The notes: generated from the letters alone by a model not told the origin. Counted from the stretch's first letter, positions 53,329 through 61,334 are shown. The stretch is DNA of 64,000 nucleotides from Halomonas beimenensis (GCF_002549795.1 NZ_CP021435.1:1364001-1428000); one strand, 5' to 3'. A program made the numbers and translations.

Positions 53329-54517
53329 ATCGGCCACCGCCGGGCGTCTCGCGGCGCTCGGCCGGCGGCTGGCCGAGTGGCGCCCGCTCTGGGCGCCCTT
53401 GCCCTTCCAGCATCGCGAGCCGCCCTGGCGGGGGGCGCATGGCGGGCTGGCCGAGACCCTGCTGTCGTTGCCCGACGCCGAGGTCGAGCGCCTCCAGGCC
53501 GACCCCTTCGTGGATTCGCCCCTGCCGGCCTGGTTGCCGGTGCGGGAGCTGGCCGAGCTGAGCCGGCTGCCGATCCTGTCGAACGCGCGCCAGTCCCTGC
53601 CGGCCGACTGGGGGGAGGGCATCGGCGCGCGCAAGTGGCGCCAGATCCAGGCCTTCGTCGCCGGCATGGGGGCCATCGAGGACGAGCGCCTGGTGGAGTG
53701 GTGTGCCGGCAAGGGCCACCTGGCGCGGACCCTGGCCCGCTGCCACGGAGTGCCGGTCACCGGCCTCGAGCACCAGCCCTCGCTGTGCGAGGCCGGCCAG
53801 GCCCTGGCCGACCGCGAGGGCCTGCCGGTGCGGCTGCACGCCCAGGACGTGCTGGCGCCGGGCGCCGGCGACTGGCTGGCACCCGGTCATCGCGTGGCGG
53901 CGCTCCACGCCTGCGGCGACCTGCATGCCCAGCTGCTCGAGTGGGCCGCCGAGCGCGGGGCGGCGGTGAGCCTGGCGCCCTGCTGCTATCACCGCACGGC
54001 GGCCACCGACTACCGAGCGTTGTCCCGGCAAGGCCGGGCGCTGATGGCCGAACAGGGCCTGCGCCTGACCCGGGAGGACCTGGCCATGGCGGTGCAGGAG
54101 ACGGTGACCGCGCCACGCGGTCACCGGCGCCATCGGCAGCGGGCCAATGCCTGGCGGCTGGGCTTCGACCTGCTGCAGCGCGAGGCCCGGGGTCGGGATG
54201 CCTACCTGCCGGTGCCGAGCCTGGCCTATGGCCGGCTGCCGGAGGACTTCGCCGGTTTCTGCCGCTGGGCCGCCGAGCGCAAGGGCGTCGAGCTCCCGGC
54301 CTCGGTGGACTGGGGGGCCTTCGAGGCCGCGGGCTGGCGTCGGCTCGCCGAGGTGTCGCGCCTGGAACTGGTGCGCCAGCTGTTCCGGCGGCCCCTGGAG
54401 GTCTGGCTGGCGCTGGATCGGGTCGCCCGGCTCGAGGAGGCCGGGTTCCGGGTGCGGCTGGGCACCTTCTGCGAGCGGGCGCTGACCCCGCGCAACCTGC
54501 TGATCGAGACGCTCTGA
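53318..54517 (+). CDS. SAM-dependent methyltransferase-like protein
   Basis: This 399-residue protein has a Rossmann methyltransferase core. Motif I is LVEWCAGKGHLARTLARC near residue 130, then VTGLEHQPSLCEAGQAL, HRVAALHACGDLHAQLLEWA and SLAPCCYHRTAATDY. This is the Methyltransf_32-type layout known from GSTCD-like proteins, with Cys pairs near the active site. Target unknown. The start overlaps the DUF523/DUF1722 stop by 11 bp, so the two probably cooperate. Confidence 0.82.
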   Translation: MPSESATAGRLAALGRRLAEWRPLWAPLPFQHREPPWRGAHGGLAETLLSLPDAEVERLQADPFVDSPLPAWLPVRELAELSRLPILSNARQSLPADWGEGIGARKWRQIQAFVAGMGAIEDERLVEWCAGKGHLARTLARCHGVPVTGLEHQPSLCEAGQALADREGLPVRLHAQDVLAPGAGDWLAPGHRVAALHACGDLHAQLLEWAAERGAAVSLAPCCYHRTAATDYRALSRQGRALMAEQGLRLTREDLAMAVQETVTAPRGHRRHRQRANAWRLGFDLLQREARGRDAYLPVPSLAYGRLPEDFAGFCRWAAERKGVELPASVDWGAFEAAGWRRLAEVSRLELVRQLFRRPLEVWLALDRVARLEEAGFRVRLGTFCERALTPRNLLIETL

Positions 54518-54584
54518 GCCCCGACCCGGCGGGGCGGCGTCGGCCCGGCCGATGGCCCGGGTGCCGTCGGCCGGGATGACCTTC

Positions 54585-55493
54585 ATGGAGAGACGGCCCT
54601 TGGACCAACTGGCGGTGATGAAGGCGTTCTGCCGGATCGTGGAACGCGGCAGCTTCGCCCGGGCGGCGGAGGACCTGGGCGTCTCGCCGGCCCTGCTGAG
54701 CCGAGATACCAAGCGCCTCGAGCGGCGCCTGGGGTGTACCCTGCTGCATCGCACCACCCGGCGCATGTCGCTCACCGAGCCGGGGCGCCTGTACTACGAG
54801 GAGTGCCGCCGCCTGCTGGAGGAGCTCGAGTGGGTGGAGGACCGGGTCCGGGAAGGCAGCCGACGGGTGGCGGGGCGCCTGCGGATCAACGCGCCGCATT
54901 CCTTCGGCATGACGGTGCTGTCGCCGCGGCTTCCCGGCTTCCTCGAGCGTTATCCCGAGGTGGAACTGTCCCTGGCGCTGGACGACCGGGTGGTGGACAT
55001 GGTCGAGAGCGGGTTCGACCTGTCGATCCGCATCCGGGCCGCGCTGCCGGATTCGGGGCTGATCGCCCGGCGCCTGGGGACGGTCGATCAGCGGCTCTTC
55101 GCCTCGCCGGCCTACCTGGCCGCCCGGGGCGTCCCCCGGACACCGGAGGCGCTGGCCGACCACCGCCTGATCGGCTACCTGCTGGCCGACGACCCGGGGC
55201 AGTGGTGCCTGGAGGGGCCCGAGGGCCGCACCTCGGTGCCCGTCGCCCCCTCGCTGGAGGTCGGCAGCAGCCTGATGCTTCGGGACATGCTGATCGCCGG
55301 GCAGGGGATCGGCACCCTGCCGGATTTCATCTCGGCGACCGAGGAGGCCGAAGGGCGGCTGGTCCGGGTGCTGCCGTCGCACGCCTTGCCGGCGCGTCAC
55401 ATCTTCGCCGTCACCGCCTCGCGGCTGGGCACCGACGCCCGGACCCTGGCCTTCCTCGACTATCTCCGCGAGGCTCTCGCGCCCGCCGCCTGA
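54585..55493 (+). CDS. LysR-family transcriptional regulator
   Basis: This is a protein of about 302 residues with a winged HTH at the N-terminus (QLAVMKAFCRIVERGSFARA, then LGVSPALLSRDTKRLERRLG) and an effector-binding domain (LRINAPHSFGMTVLSPRLPG, DLSIRIRAALPDSGL). It belongs to the CrgA-like group. The start is uncertain: TTG at 54600, preceded by GGAGAG at suitable distance, would give the usual family start (M)DQLAVMKAF; ATG at 54576 or 54585 are alternatives. wrbA follows on the same strand. Confidence 0.9.
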   Translation: MERRPLDQLAVMKAFCRIVERGSFARAAEDLGVSPALLSRDTKRLERRLGCTLLHRTTRRMSLTEPGRLYYEECRRLLEELEWVEDRVREGSRRVAGRLRINAPHSFGMTVLSPRLPGFLERYPEVELSLALDDRVVDMVESGFDLSIRIRAALPDSGLIARRLGTVDQRLFASPAYLAARGVPRTPEALADHRLIGYLLADDPGQWCLEGPEGRTSVPVAPSLEVGSSLMLRDMLIAGQGIGTLPDFISATEEAEGRLVRVLPSHALPARHIFAVTASRLGTDARTLAFLDYLREALAPAA

Positions 55494-55562
55494 GATTCTT
55501 CAACCAACGTAAAGAGTGTCTTCGCGCCGGCCGGCTTATTCCGGGCCGGCGTCCGCGTCATC

Positions 55563-55592
55563 CTCTCCGGTGTCACCCCATCAACCGGAGAG
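55563..55592 (+). promoter_or_regulatory. Hairpin covering the wrbA ribosome-binding site
   Basis: CTCTCCGG at 55563-55570 is perfectly complementary to CCGGAGAG at 55585-55592, and the latter contains the wrbA ribosome site. A second GC-rich stem (CGCCGGCC with GGCCGGCG, 55525-55551) lies just upstream. Together they could form a leader that limits translation. Confidence 0.4.
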
Positions 55593-55598
55593 GCTCCC

Positions 55599-56231
55599 AT
55601 GACCCGAGTGCTCGTGCTCTATTACTCCAGCTACGGCCATGTCCGTACCCTCGCCGAGGCGGAAGCCGAGGGCGCCCGCAGCGTCCCCGGCGTTCGCGTC
55701 GACCTGCGCCGCGTGCCCGAGACCGTGCCGGCCGAGGTCCGCGACGCGGCGGGCTATGTGGCGGACGCCACCCCCGAGGCCAGGGTGGAGGAACTGCCCG
55801 ACTACGACGCCATCATCATCGGCACCCCCACCCGCTTCGGCAACATGGCCGCCCAGGTCAAGCAGTTCCTCGACCAGGCCGGCGGCCTCTGGGCCCGCAA
55901 CGCCCTGGTGGGCAAGGTGGGAGCCGTGTTCACCTCCACCGGCTCCCAGCACGGCGGCCACGAGGCGGCGGTGCTCTCCACCCATGTGCCGCTGCTGCAC
56001 TTCGGCATGCTGGTCGCCGGGATGCCCTATACCTTCGCCGATCAGATGCGCATGGACCGGATCGTCGGCGGCTCCCCCTACGGCGCGGGCACCGTCGCCG
56101 GCGGCGACGGCTCGCGCCGGCCCGACGAGACCGACCTGGCCGGGGCCCGCTTCCACGGGCGCCACGTCGCCGAGCTTGCCGCCCGGCTCCATGCGGACCA
56201 GTCCGCGACGGCGGACATGGAGGTGGTCTGA
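55599..56231 (+). CDS. wrbA: NAD(P)H:quinone oxidoreductase WrbA
   Basis: This 210-residue flavodoxin-like enzyme reduces quinones by two electrons and protects against oxidative stress. Family marks are [20 protein letters not shown] (FMN phosphate loop), [20 protein letters not shown] and [21 protein letters not shown]. coli WrbA is 198 residues. It starts the run wrbA-DsbA-like-DMT and its stop overlaps the next start by one base. Confidence 0.93.
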   Translation: MTRVLVLYYSSYGHVRTLAEAEAEGARSVPGVRVDLRRVPETVPAEVRDAAGYVADATPEARVEELPDYDAIIIGTPTRFGNMAAQVKQFLDQAGGLWARNALVGKVGAVFTSTGSQHGGHEAAVLSTHVPLLHFGMLVAGMPYTFADQMRMDRIVGGSPYGAGTVAGGDGSRRPDETDLAGARFHGRHVAELAARLHADQSATADMEVV

Positions 56232-56896
56232 TGGCCCGTCCGCCCTCGCTCACCCTGGAATTCTTCCACGACGTGGTCTGCGGCTGGTGCTACAACCTCT
56301 CGCCCCGGCTCCGGCGTCTGGCCGAGGAGTTCGACCTCGAGATTCGTCATCGCACCTTCGTGCTGCAGGACGGCCCCGAGCGGATGGTGGAGGTCTTCGG
56401 CTCCATGGAGCAGGCCAAGGCCACCATCCTCGGCCACTGGGCGGCCTGCCGCGAGGCCAGCGAGTCGCCCGAGCGCTTCGACATCGAGGGCATGCGGGCC
56501 GCTTCCTTCGACTACCCCCACGGCCTGCCTGGCGCGCTGGGCTGCGTGGCCGCCGAGCGCCTTGGGGGGCCGGAGGCTCATTGGCGGTACTTCGATGCGG
56601 TGCAGGCCGCCCACCTCGGTGAGGCCCGCAATGTCGCCGACTGGGGCGTGCTCGTCGAGATCGCGGAGTCGATCGGTCTCGACGTCCCACGCTTCCGGCG
56701 CCTGGTCACCGACCCGCTCACGCTCCAGACCGTCGAGGGGCATCGACGCCGCGCCCATCTGCTGCAGGTGACCCAGGTGCCGACGGTCATCGTTCGCGAG
56801 ACCGGCCGGCGACTGGTCAACGCGCCGTTGGAGGACCTGCGCATGCAGCTTCAGGGCAACCTGTCCCTCGTCGCCGCCGCCAGGGCGGTGCACTGA
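56231..56896 (+). CDS. DsbA-family (FrnE-like) oxidoreductase
   Basis: This 221-residue cytosolic protein has a thioredoxin fold with CGWC near the N-terminus (LEFFHDVVCGWCYNLSPRLR), an inserted helical domain (FDIEGMRAASFDYPHGLPGA) and a cis-Pro loop TQVPTVIV. No signal peptide is present, so it is not periplasmic DsbA; FrnE/2-hydroxychromene isomerase relatives act in polyketide or xenobiotic metabolism and redox defence. Direct coupling to wrbA (1-bp overlap) supports a role in electrophile or quinone stress. Confidence 0.87.
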   Translation: MARPPSLTLEFFHDVVCGWCYNLSPRLRRLAEEFDLEIRHRTFVLQDGPERMVEVFGSMEQAKATILGHWAACREASESPERFDIEGMRAASFDYPHGLPGALGCVAAERLGGPEAHWRYFDAVQAAHLGEARNVADWGVLVEIAESIGLDVPRFRRLVTDPLTLQTVEGHRRRAHLLQVTQVPTVIVRETGRRLVNAPLEDLRMQLQGNLSLVAAARAVH

Positions 56897-56950
56897 TCAT
56901 CTCGGGTGTCCGGCCTCGGGCCGCCCCCCCCGGCCATGGGAGGATCCACC

Positions 56951-57874
56951 ATGCCGCGTTCCCTCGACCTCTTCCTCACCGCCCTCGCACCCGCGGTGTG
57001 GGGCAGTACCTACTACGTCACCACCGAGTTCATGCCCGCGGGGTATCCCGTCACCCTGGCGGTGCTGCGGGCCCTGCCCGCCGGCCTGCTGCTGCTGGCG
57101 CTGGTCAGGCGGCTACCCGGGCGCGAGTGGCTGGGCCGCGTCTTCCTGCTGGGCGCCGTGAACTTCGCGATCTTCTGGACCCTGCTGTTCGTCGCGGCCT
57201 ATCGCCTGCCGGGGGGCGTCGCCGCCACCCTGGGGTCGCTGCAGGCCCTGTGCGTGATCCTCCTGGCCCGTGGCTGGCTGGGCACGCCGATCGTCGGCCT
57301 GTCGGTGATCGCGGCGCTGGCCGGGGCGGCGGGGGTCGCGCTGCTGGTGCTGACGCCCTCGGCCGCCCTGGACCCTCTCGGGCTGGCGGCCGGCCTGGGC
57401 GGCGCCGTCTCGATGGCGGCGGGCACCGTGCTGAGCCGCCGCTGGCAGCCCCCGGTCTCGCCGCTGACCTTCACCGCCTGGCAGCTCACCGCGGGCGGGC
57501 TGCTGCTGGTGCCGATCGCCTGGTGGCACGAGCCGCCCTTGCCCGCGCTCGATGCCGCCAACCTCGGCGGGATGGCCTACCTGGGACTGGTCGGCGCGGC
57601 CTTGACCTACTACCTGTGGTTCCGCGGCGTCGCGCGCATCGAGCCGGCGGCGATCTCCATGCTGGGGATGATGAGCCCCCTGACCGCCGTCCTGCTGGGC
57701 TGGTGGCTGCTGGAGCAGCGGCTGACGTCCTGGCAGCTGCTCGGGGCGGCGGTCGTGCTCGGCTCGGTGTGGCTGGGCCAGTGGGCCGCCCGTCGGGGGG
57801 CGACACCCGCGGGGGGCCGGGGTCTTCAGGGCGGTCGGTCGAGTCCCGTCGCGACGGTCGAGGAGGGCGCATGA
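56951..57874 (+). CDS. EamA/DMT-family transporter
   Basis: This 307-residue inner-membrane protein has ten predicted helices in two EamA repeats: FLTALAPAVWGSTYYVTTEF at the start, and GMAYLGLVGAALTYYLWFRG in the second half. Such carriers export amino acids, metabolites or drugs. The ATG at 56951 has GGGAGGA eight bases upstream; an upstream ATG at 56906 is less likely. It follows the DsbA-like gene after 54 bp and may be part of the wrbA unit. Confidence 0.9.
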   Translation: MPRSLDLFLTALAPAVWGSTYYVTTEFMPAGYPVTLAVLRALPAGLLLLALVRRLPGREWLGRVFLLGAVNFAIFWTLLFVAAYRLPGGVAATLGSLQALCVILLARGWLGTPIVGLSVIAALAGAAGVALLVLTPSAALDPLGLAAGLGGAVSMAAGTVLSRRWQPPVSPLTFTAWQLTAGGLLLVPIAWWHEPPLPALDAANLGGMAYLGLVGAALTYYLWFRGVARIEPAAISMLGMMSPLTAVLLGWWLLEQRLTSWQLLGAAVVLGSVWLGQWAARRGATPAGGRGLQGGRSSPVATVEEGA

Positions 57875-57923
57875 TGCGCCTATCGCGTAGAGTGGGAAGG
57901 ACATGCTCCCAGAGGAAGGCACC

Positions 57924-58415
57924 ATGACCGACGCCCCGTACCTGATCCGTCCCCTCCGGGCCGGCGACAAGCCGGAATGGGCCCGGCTCTGGCAGGACTA
58001 CCTGACCTTCTACGGGGCGGAACTCCCGGAGGCGGTGTACGACAGCACCTTCGCGAGCCTGCTGGTACCGGGGGCCGGCGAGCCGAGGGGCTTCGTGGTG
58101 GAGGCGCCGACCCCGGCGGGGGAGGATCGCGAGGCTCCGAGGCTCGCGGGACTCGTCCACTATCTCTACCACGCCCATTGCTGGAAGCTGACCCCGGTCT
58201 GCTATCTGCAGGACCTGTTCGTCGATCCCCATGACCGCGGGCAGGGCCTGGGACGCCGGCTGATCGAACGGGTCTACGACCAGGCCAGCGAGGAGGGGGC
58301 GCCCGACGTCTACTGGCTGACCCAGGACTTCAACCGGCAAGCCCGACGGCTGTACGACCGGATCGGGGTCCTGACGCCCTTCATCAAGTACGCACGGCCT
58401 CCCCGGGACGCCTGA
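57924..58415 (+). CDS. GNAT-family N-acetyltransferase
   Basis: This 163-residue protein has a GNAT fold: YLIRPLRAGDKPEWARLWQD at the N-terminus, the acetyl-CoA motif LQDLFVDPHDRGQGLGRRLIERV and a C-terminal FNRQARRLYDRIGVLTPFIKY. This pattern resembles polyamine or amino-acid acetyltransferase relatives, but the substrate is not assignable. The ATG at 57924 has AGAGGAAGG upstream. It is convergent with the YbaK-like gene across a GC hairpin. Confidence 0.88.
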   Translation: MTDAPYLIRPLRAGDKPEWARLWQDYLTFYGAELPEAVYDSTFASLLVPGAGEPRGFVVEAPTPAGEDREAPRLAGLVHYLYHAHCWKLTPVCYLQDLFVDPHDRGQGLGRRLIERVYDQASEEGAPDVYWLTQDFNRQARRLYDRIGVLTPFIKYARPPRDA

Positions 58416-58436
58416 CGCCGCCCGCACGAAGAGGGC

Positions 58437-58458
58437 GGCCACGCCGGGTGGCGTGGCC
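58437..58458. terminator. Hairpin between convergent GNAT and YbaK-like genes
   Basis: A perfect 9-bp stem (GGCCACGCC with GGCGTGGCC) and GGGT loop, without a T-run on either side. Its place between convergent genes supports a shared terminator role. Confidence 0.55.
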
Positions 58459-58480
58459 GATGGTGGACACCTCTGGGGCG

Positions 58481-58951
58481 TCAGTGGTGACGGCTGATGG
58501 TCCCGTGGCGGCTGTCGGCCATCAGACGGTCGAACTCGTGGCCGCTCATGTGGACCAGGGTCTCATGGTCGCCGGCATCGAAGTAGATGTCCGGCTGATG
58601 GCGCAGCTGGTCATCGAGGTAGACCTGCAGGCCGTAGGCCTGGCCCACCGGGATGGTGGCGCCCGGATCACAGTCGCGGAACTCGCGACGCACCTCCTCC
58701 TCGGAGGCGAGTTCCAGCTTCTCGTGGAACATTTGCGAGAGCCTCTCCAGGTCGGCATCGCAGGTGCTGGGGACGACGGCCAGGCGATAGCCATGGTCGC
58801 CATGCAGCATCACCGCCTTCGCCATCTGCTCGCCGTCGATGTGGGCCATCTCGGCGATGCGACTGCTGGTAGCCTCGCGCGGGTGGGGAACCTCCTCGAA
58901 GTCGATGTCGCAGGCGCGGAGGTATTCCCGGATCGTCATCGGCATGGCCAT
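58481..58951 (-). CDS. YbaK/EbsC-type aminoacyl-tRNA deacylase
   Basis: This 156-residue protein has the trans-editing fold seen in YbaK, ProX and the ProRS insert: MTIREYLRACDIDFEEVPHP at the N-terminus, MAKAVMLHGDHGYRLAVVPS with the conserved Lys, and DPGATIPVGQAYGLQVYLDD with the GxxxP-type loop. It would hydrolyse mischarged tRNA. AAGGAG lies eight bases before the ATG at 58951. The 211 bp upstream, before the Spy-like gene, hold no recognisable gene. Confidence 0.85.
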   Translation of the reverse strand: MAMPMTIREYLRACDIDFEEVPHPREATSSRIAEMAHIDGEQMAKAVMLHGDHGYRLAVVPSTCDADLERLSQMFHEKLELASEEEVRREFRDCDPGATIPVGQAYGLQVYLDDQLRHQPDIYFDAGDHETLVHMSGHEFDRLMADSRHGTISRHH

Positions 58952-59162
58952 GACGCTTACTCCTTCGGCCCTGGGGCCGAACCAACAGGTTACCGTGCCT
59001 CCCTTCGTGGCATGCGTCTCATCCTGTCTCTCAGGATAGTCCGACTGTGGCGCGCTGTATCGGGTGGCCTTCATCTCGTCCCCCCGAGCGGCGGATCCCC
59101 CGCCCCGGGCAGGGGCGGGCCAGGCGATCCCGGCCCCGGGAGAGCCCCCGCCGGCCCTGGGA

Positions 59163-59777
59163 TCATTCCTCGGCCTGGGGGGAGAGCCGCCGGCGCTGCT
59201 CCTCGTCGAGCAGCTCGAACAGGGAGCGATGGAGCCGGCGGTGCTCCTGCCAGATCTGCCGCTGCAATTCGGCCAGGCGGGCCTGGGTGTCGGCCACCGC
59301 ATCGGTGTCGATATCCCCCTCGGCATGGATCAGTGCCATCAGTTGCCGTTGCAGGGCCATCATCTCGCCGCCGCGCTCGTACTGGTCGTCTCGGAAATCC
59401 TGCATCAGGGTGCGGGCCTGCTCGCGCTGGTCGTCGTTCAGCAGTGACCAGAAGCCGTATTCCGGGCCCGGGCCATAGCCGCCCATCATGCCGGGCCCCA
59501 TGCCCGGGCCTTAGCCGCCCATCATGCCGGGCCCCATGCCCGGGCCATGGCCGCCCATCATGCCGGGCCCCATGCCCGGGCCAAAGCCGCCCATCATGCC
59601 GGGCCCCATGCCCGGCCCAAAGCCGCCCATCATGCCGGGGCCCATGCCCGGGCCGTACTCGCCCATCATGCCGTGATGTCCCATGCCGCCCCCGCCATGC
59701 CCGAAGGCGGCAGGGCTCGAGAGCAAGGCGGTGGCGAGGATGAGACCGAGGGTGCGGGGAAGTCTGCGGCGTTTCAT
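59163..59777 (-). pseudogene. Spy/CpxP-like periplasmic Met/Gly-rich protein, broken by an in-frame stop
   Basis: The frame starts at 59777 (GGAGAG upstream) with a signal peptide (RLPRTLGLILATALLSSPAA), a His/Gly/Met linker and five GPGMGPGMMGGX repeats. It continues in the same frame into a helical Spy/CpxP-type domain (LNDDQREQARTLMQDFRDDQ, LDEEQRRRLSPQ). A TAA at 59511-59513 replaces the variable residue codon of repeat four, where sister repeats have TTT, CAT or TAT. One base change from TAT would explain it. Intact, the protein would be about 204 residues, probably a metal-binding periplasmic chaperone. Confidence 0.8.
59475..59654 (-). repeat. Five 36-bp repeats encoding GPGMGPGMMGGX
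   Basis: Five in-phase 36-bp units encode GPGMGPGMMGG plus one variable residue (F, F, H, stop, Y in translation order). Two or three Met per unit resemble Cu(I)/Ag(I)-binding Met-rich segments. The units are nearly identical at DNA level, so copy number can change by recombination without breaking frame. Confidence 0.93.
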
Positions 59778-59854
59778 GAGGCTCTCCTGGCGGGCGAGGC
59801 CCGCGTTGCGGGACCGTGACGCGAGCCTGCCACGGGCGAGGCTCACCTCCGTTC

Positions 59855-59896
59855 AGCCTAGGCGACTCTCTCCCTGGGGCCGTTGACCTGCATCAA
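59855..59896 (-). promoter_or_regulatory. Anr/FNR promoter of the Spy-like gene
   Basis: Read on the minus strand, TTGAT-GCAG-GTCAA at 59896-59883 is a full match to the Anr consensus TTGAT-N4-GTCAA. TAGGCT at 59860-59855 serves as -10. The predicted start is near 59848, so the box centre is at -41.5, the class II activation position. The start lies 71 bp before the ATG. Confidence 0.65.
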
Positions 59897-60010
59897 GGGG
59901 CGAGATGTTCCAGCAAGCCTTGAGCCGCCCATAGGTTGCTGTTATGCCGTAAATTTTCCTGCTGTCTCAGCGCCCCCTACGGAAAATGGCAGCTTCTGCG
60001 CCTTGAATAA

Positions 60011-60025
60011 TGGAACGATCGATCC
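60011..60025. promoter_or_regulatory. TetR operator candidate 1 (own promoter)
   Basis: TGGAACGATCGATCC is a near-palindrome 13 bp before the tetR start. Its relative at 60646-60660 agrees at 12 of 15 positions. Its position implies autorepression. Confidence 0.6.
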
Positions 60026-60038
60026 TAAATTGTCAGAC

Positions 60039-60626
60039 ATGACACGCGGACGCCCCATCGCCTATAGCCCCGACGAGGCCCTGGCCGCCGCCCTCCAGGT
60101 GTTCTGGGCCAGCGGCTACGAGGCCGCTTCGACGCGACAGCTGCTCGACGCCATGCACCTGTCCCGCAGCAGCCTCTACCAGGCCTTCGGCAACAAGGAA
60201 CAGCTGTTCCTCGCAGCCCTGCGCCGCTACCGGGAGACCTTGATCGCGCGCCTGGAGCGCCGGCTGGCGGCCGCCCCCACGGCGCGTTCCTTCCTCGAGT
60301 CCCTGTTCCTCGAGACCGCCGGCGAGGCGGCCAGCGAGCGGGCCGCCCTGGGCTGCCTGATCTTCAACTCGGCCACCGAACTCGGTCGCCGCGACGACGC
60401 CCCGGCCCGGGAGGCAGGCGCCGGCGTGGCGGCGATCACCGACGTCTTCCGCCGGGCCGTCGAACAGGGGCAGGCCGAGGGCAGCATCGCTCCCGGACGC
60501 GAGCCGGACGTCCTGGCCCGCTATCTGACCCTGGGCATGGCCGGGCTGCGTACCCTGATCAAGAGCGGCACCGATCCCGAGGAGGCCCGCCAGGCGGCGG
60601 CGCTGGTCCTCGAGGTCCTGGATTGA
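60039..60626 (+). CDS. TetR-family transcriptional regulator
   Basis: This 195-residue regulator has an N-terminal HTH (GRPIAYSPDEALAAALQVFW, then STRQLLDAMHLSRSSLYQAF) and a ligand domain that contains ALGCLIFNSATELG. This Cys is in a place where NemR/DhaR-like members sense electrophiles; redox sensing is inferred only. The ATG at 60039 is chosen by the conserved start. The gene lies upstream of, and in line with, the CMD-family gene; both have similar operator-like sequences. Confidence 0.92.
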   Translation: MTRGRPIAYSPDEALAAALQVFWASGYEAASTRQLLDAMHLSRSSLYQAFGNKEQLFLAALRRYRETLIARLERRLAAAPTARSFLESLFLETAGEAASERAALGCLIFNSATELGRRDDAPAREAGAGVAAITDVFRRAVEQGQAEGSIAPGREPDVLARYLTLGMAGLRTLIKSGTDPEEARQAAALVLEVLD

Positions 60627-60645
60627 CGTTTTCCTGCGCCTTTTC

Positions 60646-60660
60646 TGGAACGAATGGTCC
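60646..60660. promoter_or_regulatory. TetR operator candidate 2 (CMD gene promoter)
   Basis: TGGAACGAATGGTCC lies 30 bp before the CMD-family start and shares the TGGAACGA block and the final TCC with the tetR site. Confidence 0.55.
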
Positions 60661-60690
60661 AAAAGGCGCGCTCACCGAGGAGGCAAGACC

Positions 60691-61260
60691 ATGACCACCG
60701 AATATCGTATCCAGCAGGCCCCCCAGACCCTCGATAACGCCGACCCCAAGGCCCGGCCGTTGCTCGAGCAGGCCAAGGAGAACCTGGGGTTCGTGCCCAA
60801 CATGTACGAGGCCATGGCCAAGGCGCCGGGCGTGCTCGACACCTACCTGCACGGCTACCAGCTGTTCCGCGAGGACTCCGGCTTCTCGCCGGCCGAGCAG
60901 GAGGTGGTGTTCCTGACCATCAGCCGGCTCAACGGCTGCGAATACTGCATGTCGGCCCACAGCATGATCGCCGACAAGGTCTCCCAGGTGCCGGAGGCCG
61001 CCATCCAGGCCTTGCGCGAGGACCGCGAGATCCCCGACGACCGCCTGGCGGCGCTGAGCCGCTTCACCCGGGTGATGTTCGAGACCCGCGGCCGCCCGTC
61101 GAACGACGAGGCCCGGGCCTTCCTGGACGCGGGCTTCGAGGAGCGGCACATGCTGCAGGTGGTGCTGGCGCTCGCGGTGAAGACGCTGAGCAACTACTCC
61201 AACCACCTCAACCAGCCGGCGCTGGACGAGGCCTTCGCCGGCCACGCCTGGCAGGGCTGA
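60691..61260 (+). CDS. Carboxymuconolactone decarboxylase/AhpD-family protein
   Basis: This 189-residue protein belongs to the peroxidase-related CMD group: FVPNMYEAMAKAPGVLDTYL, EVVFLTISRLNGCEYCMSAH with the redox CxxC and nearby His, and LQVVLALAVKTLSNYSNHLN. AhpD relatives are thiol peroxidase adaptors. The gene follows a TetR regulator and has a matching operator, so it is probably induced by the regulator's ligand, likely an oxidant or electrophile. A terminator hairpin follows at 61306. Confidence 0.9.
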   Translation: MTTEYRIQQAPQTLDNADPKARPLLEQAKENLGFVPNMYEAMAKAPGVLDTYLHGYQLFREDSGFSPAEQEVVFLTISRLNGCEYCMSAHSMIADKVSQVPEAAIQALREDREIPDDRLAALSRFTRVMFETRGRPSNDEARAFLDAGFEERHMLQVVLALAVKTLSNYSNHLNQPALDEAFAGHAWQG

Positions 61261-61305
61261 TCGGCGCTAGGGGATAAGCGCCAGCGCATCCACCACGAAG
61301 TCTCC

Positions 61306-61334
61306 AAGACGCCCCGCCGAGTGCGGGGCGTCTT
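61306..61334 (+). terminator. Hairpin terminator after the CMD-family gene
   Basis: A 12-bp perfect stem (AAGACGCCCCGC with GCGGGGCGTCTT) and CGAGT loop. On the minus strand it can also end yjbQ, whose stop is 5 bp away. Confidence 0.8.

Noticed and set aside
59163..59501. Separate gene starting at the ATG after the TAA in the Met/Gly repeat array
   Set aside because: That ATG is a repeat codon without a ribosome site or signal peptide. The frame is continuous with the upstream part, so a broken single gene is the better reading.
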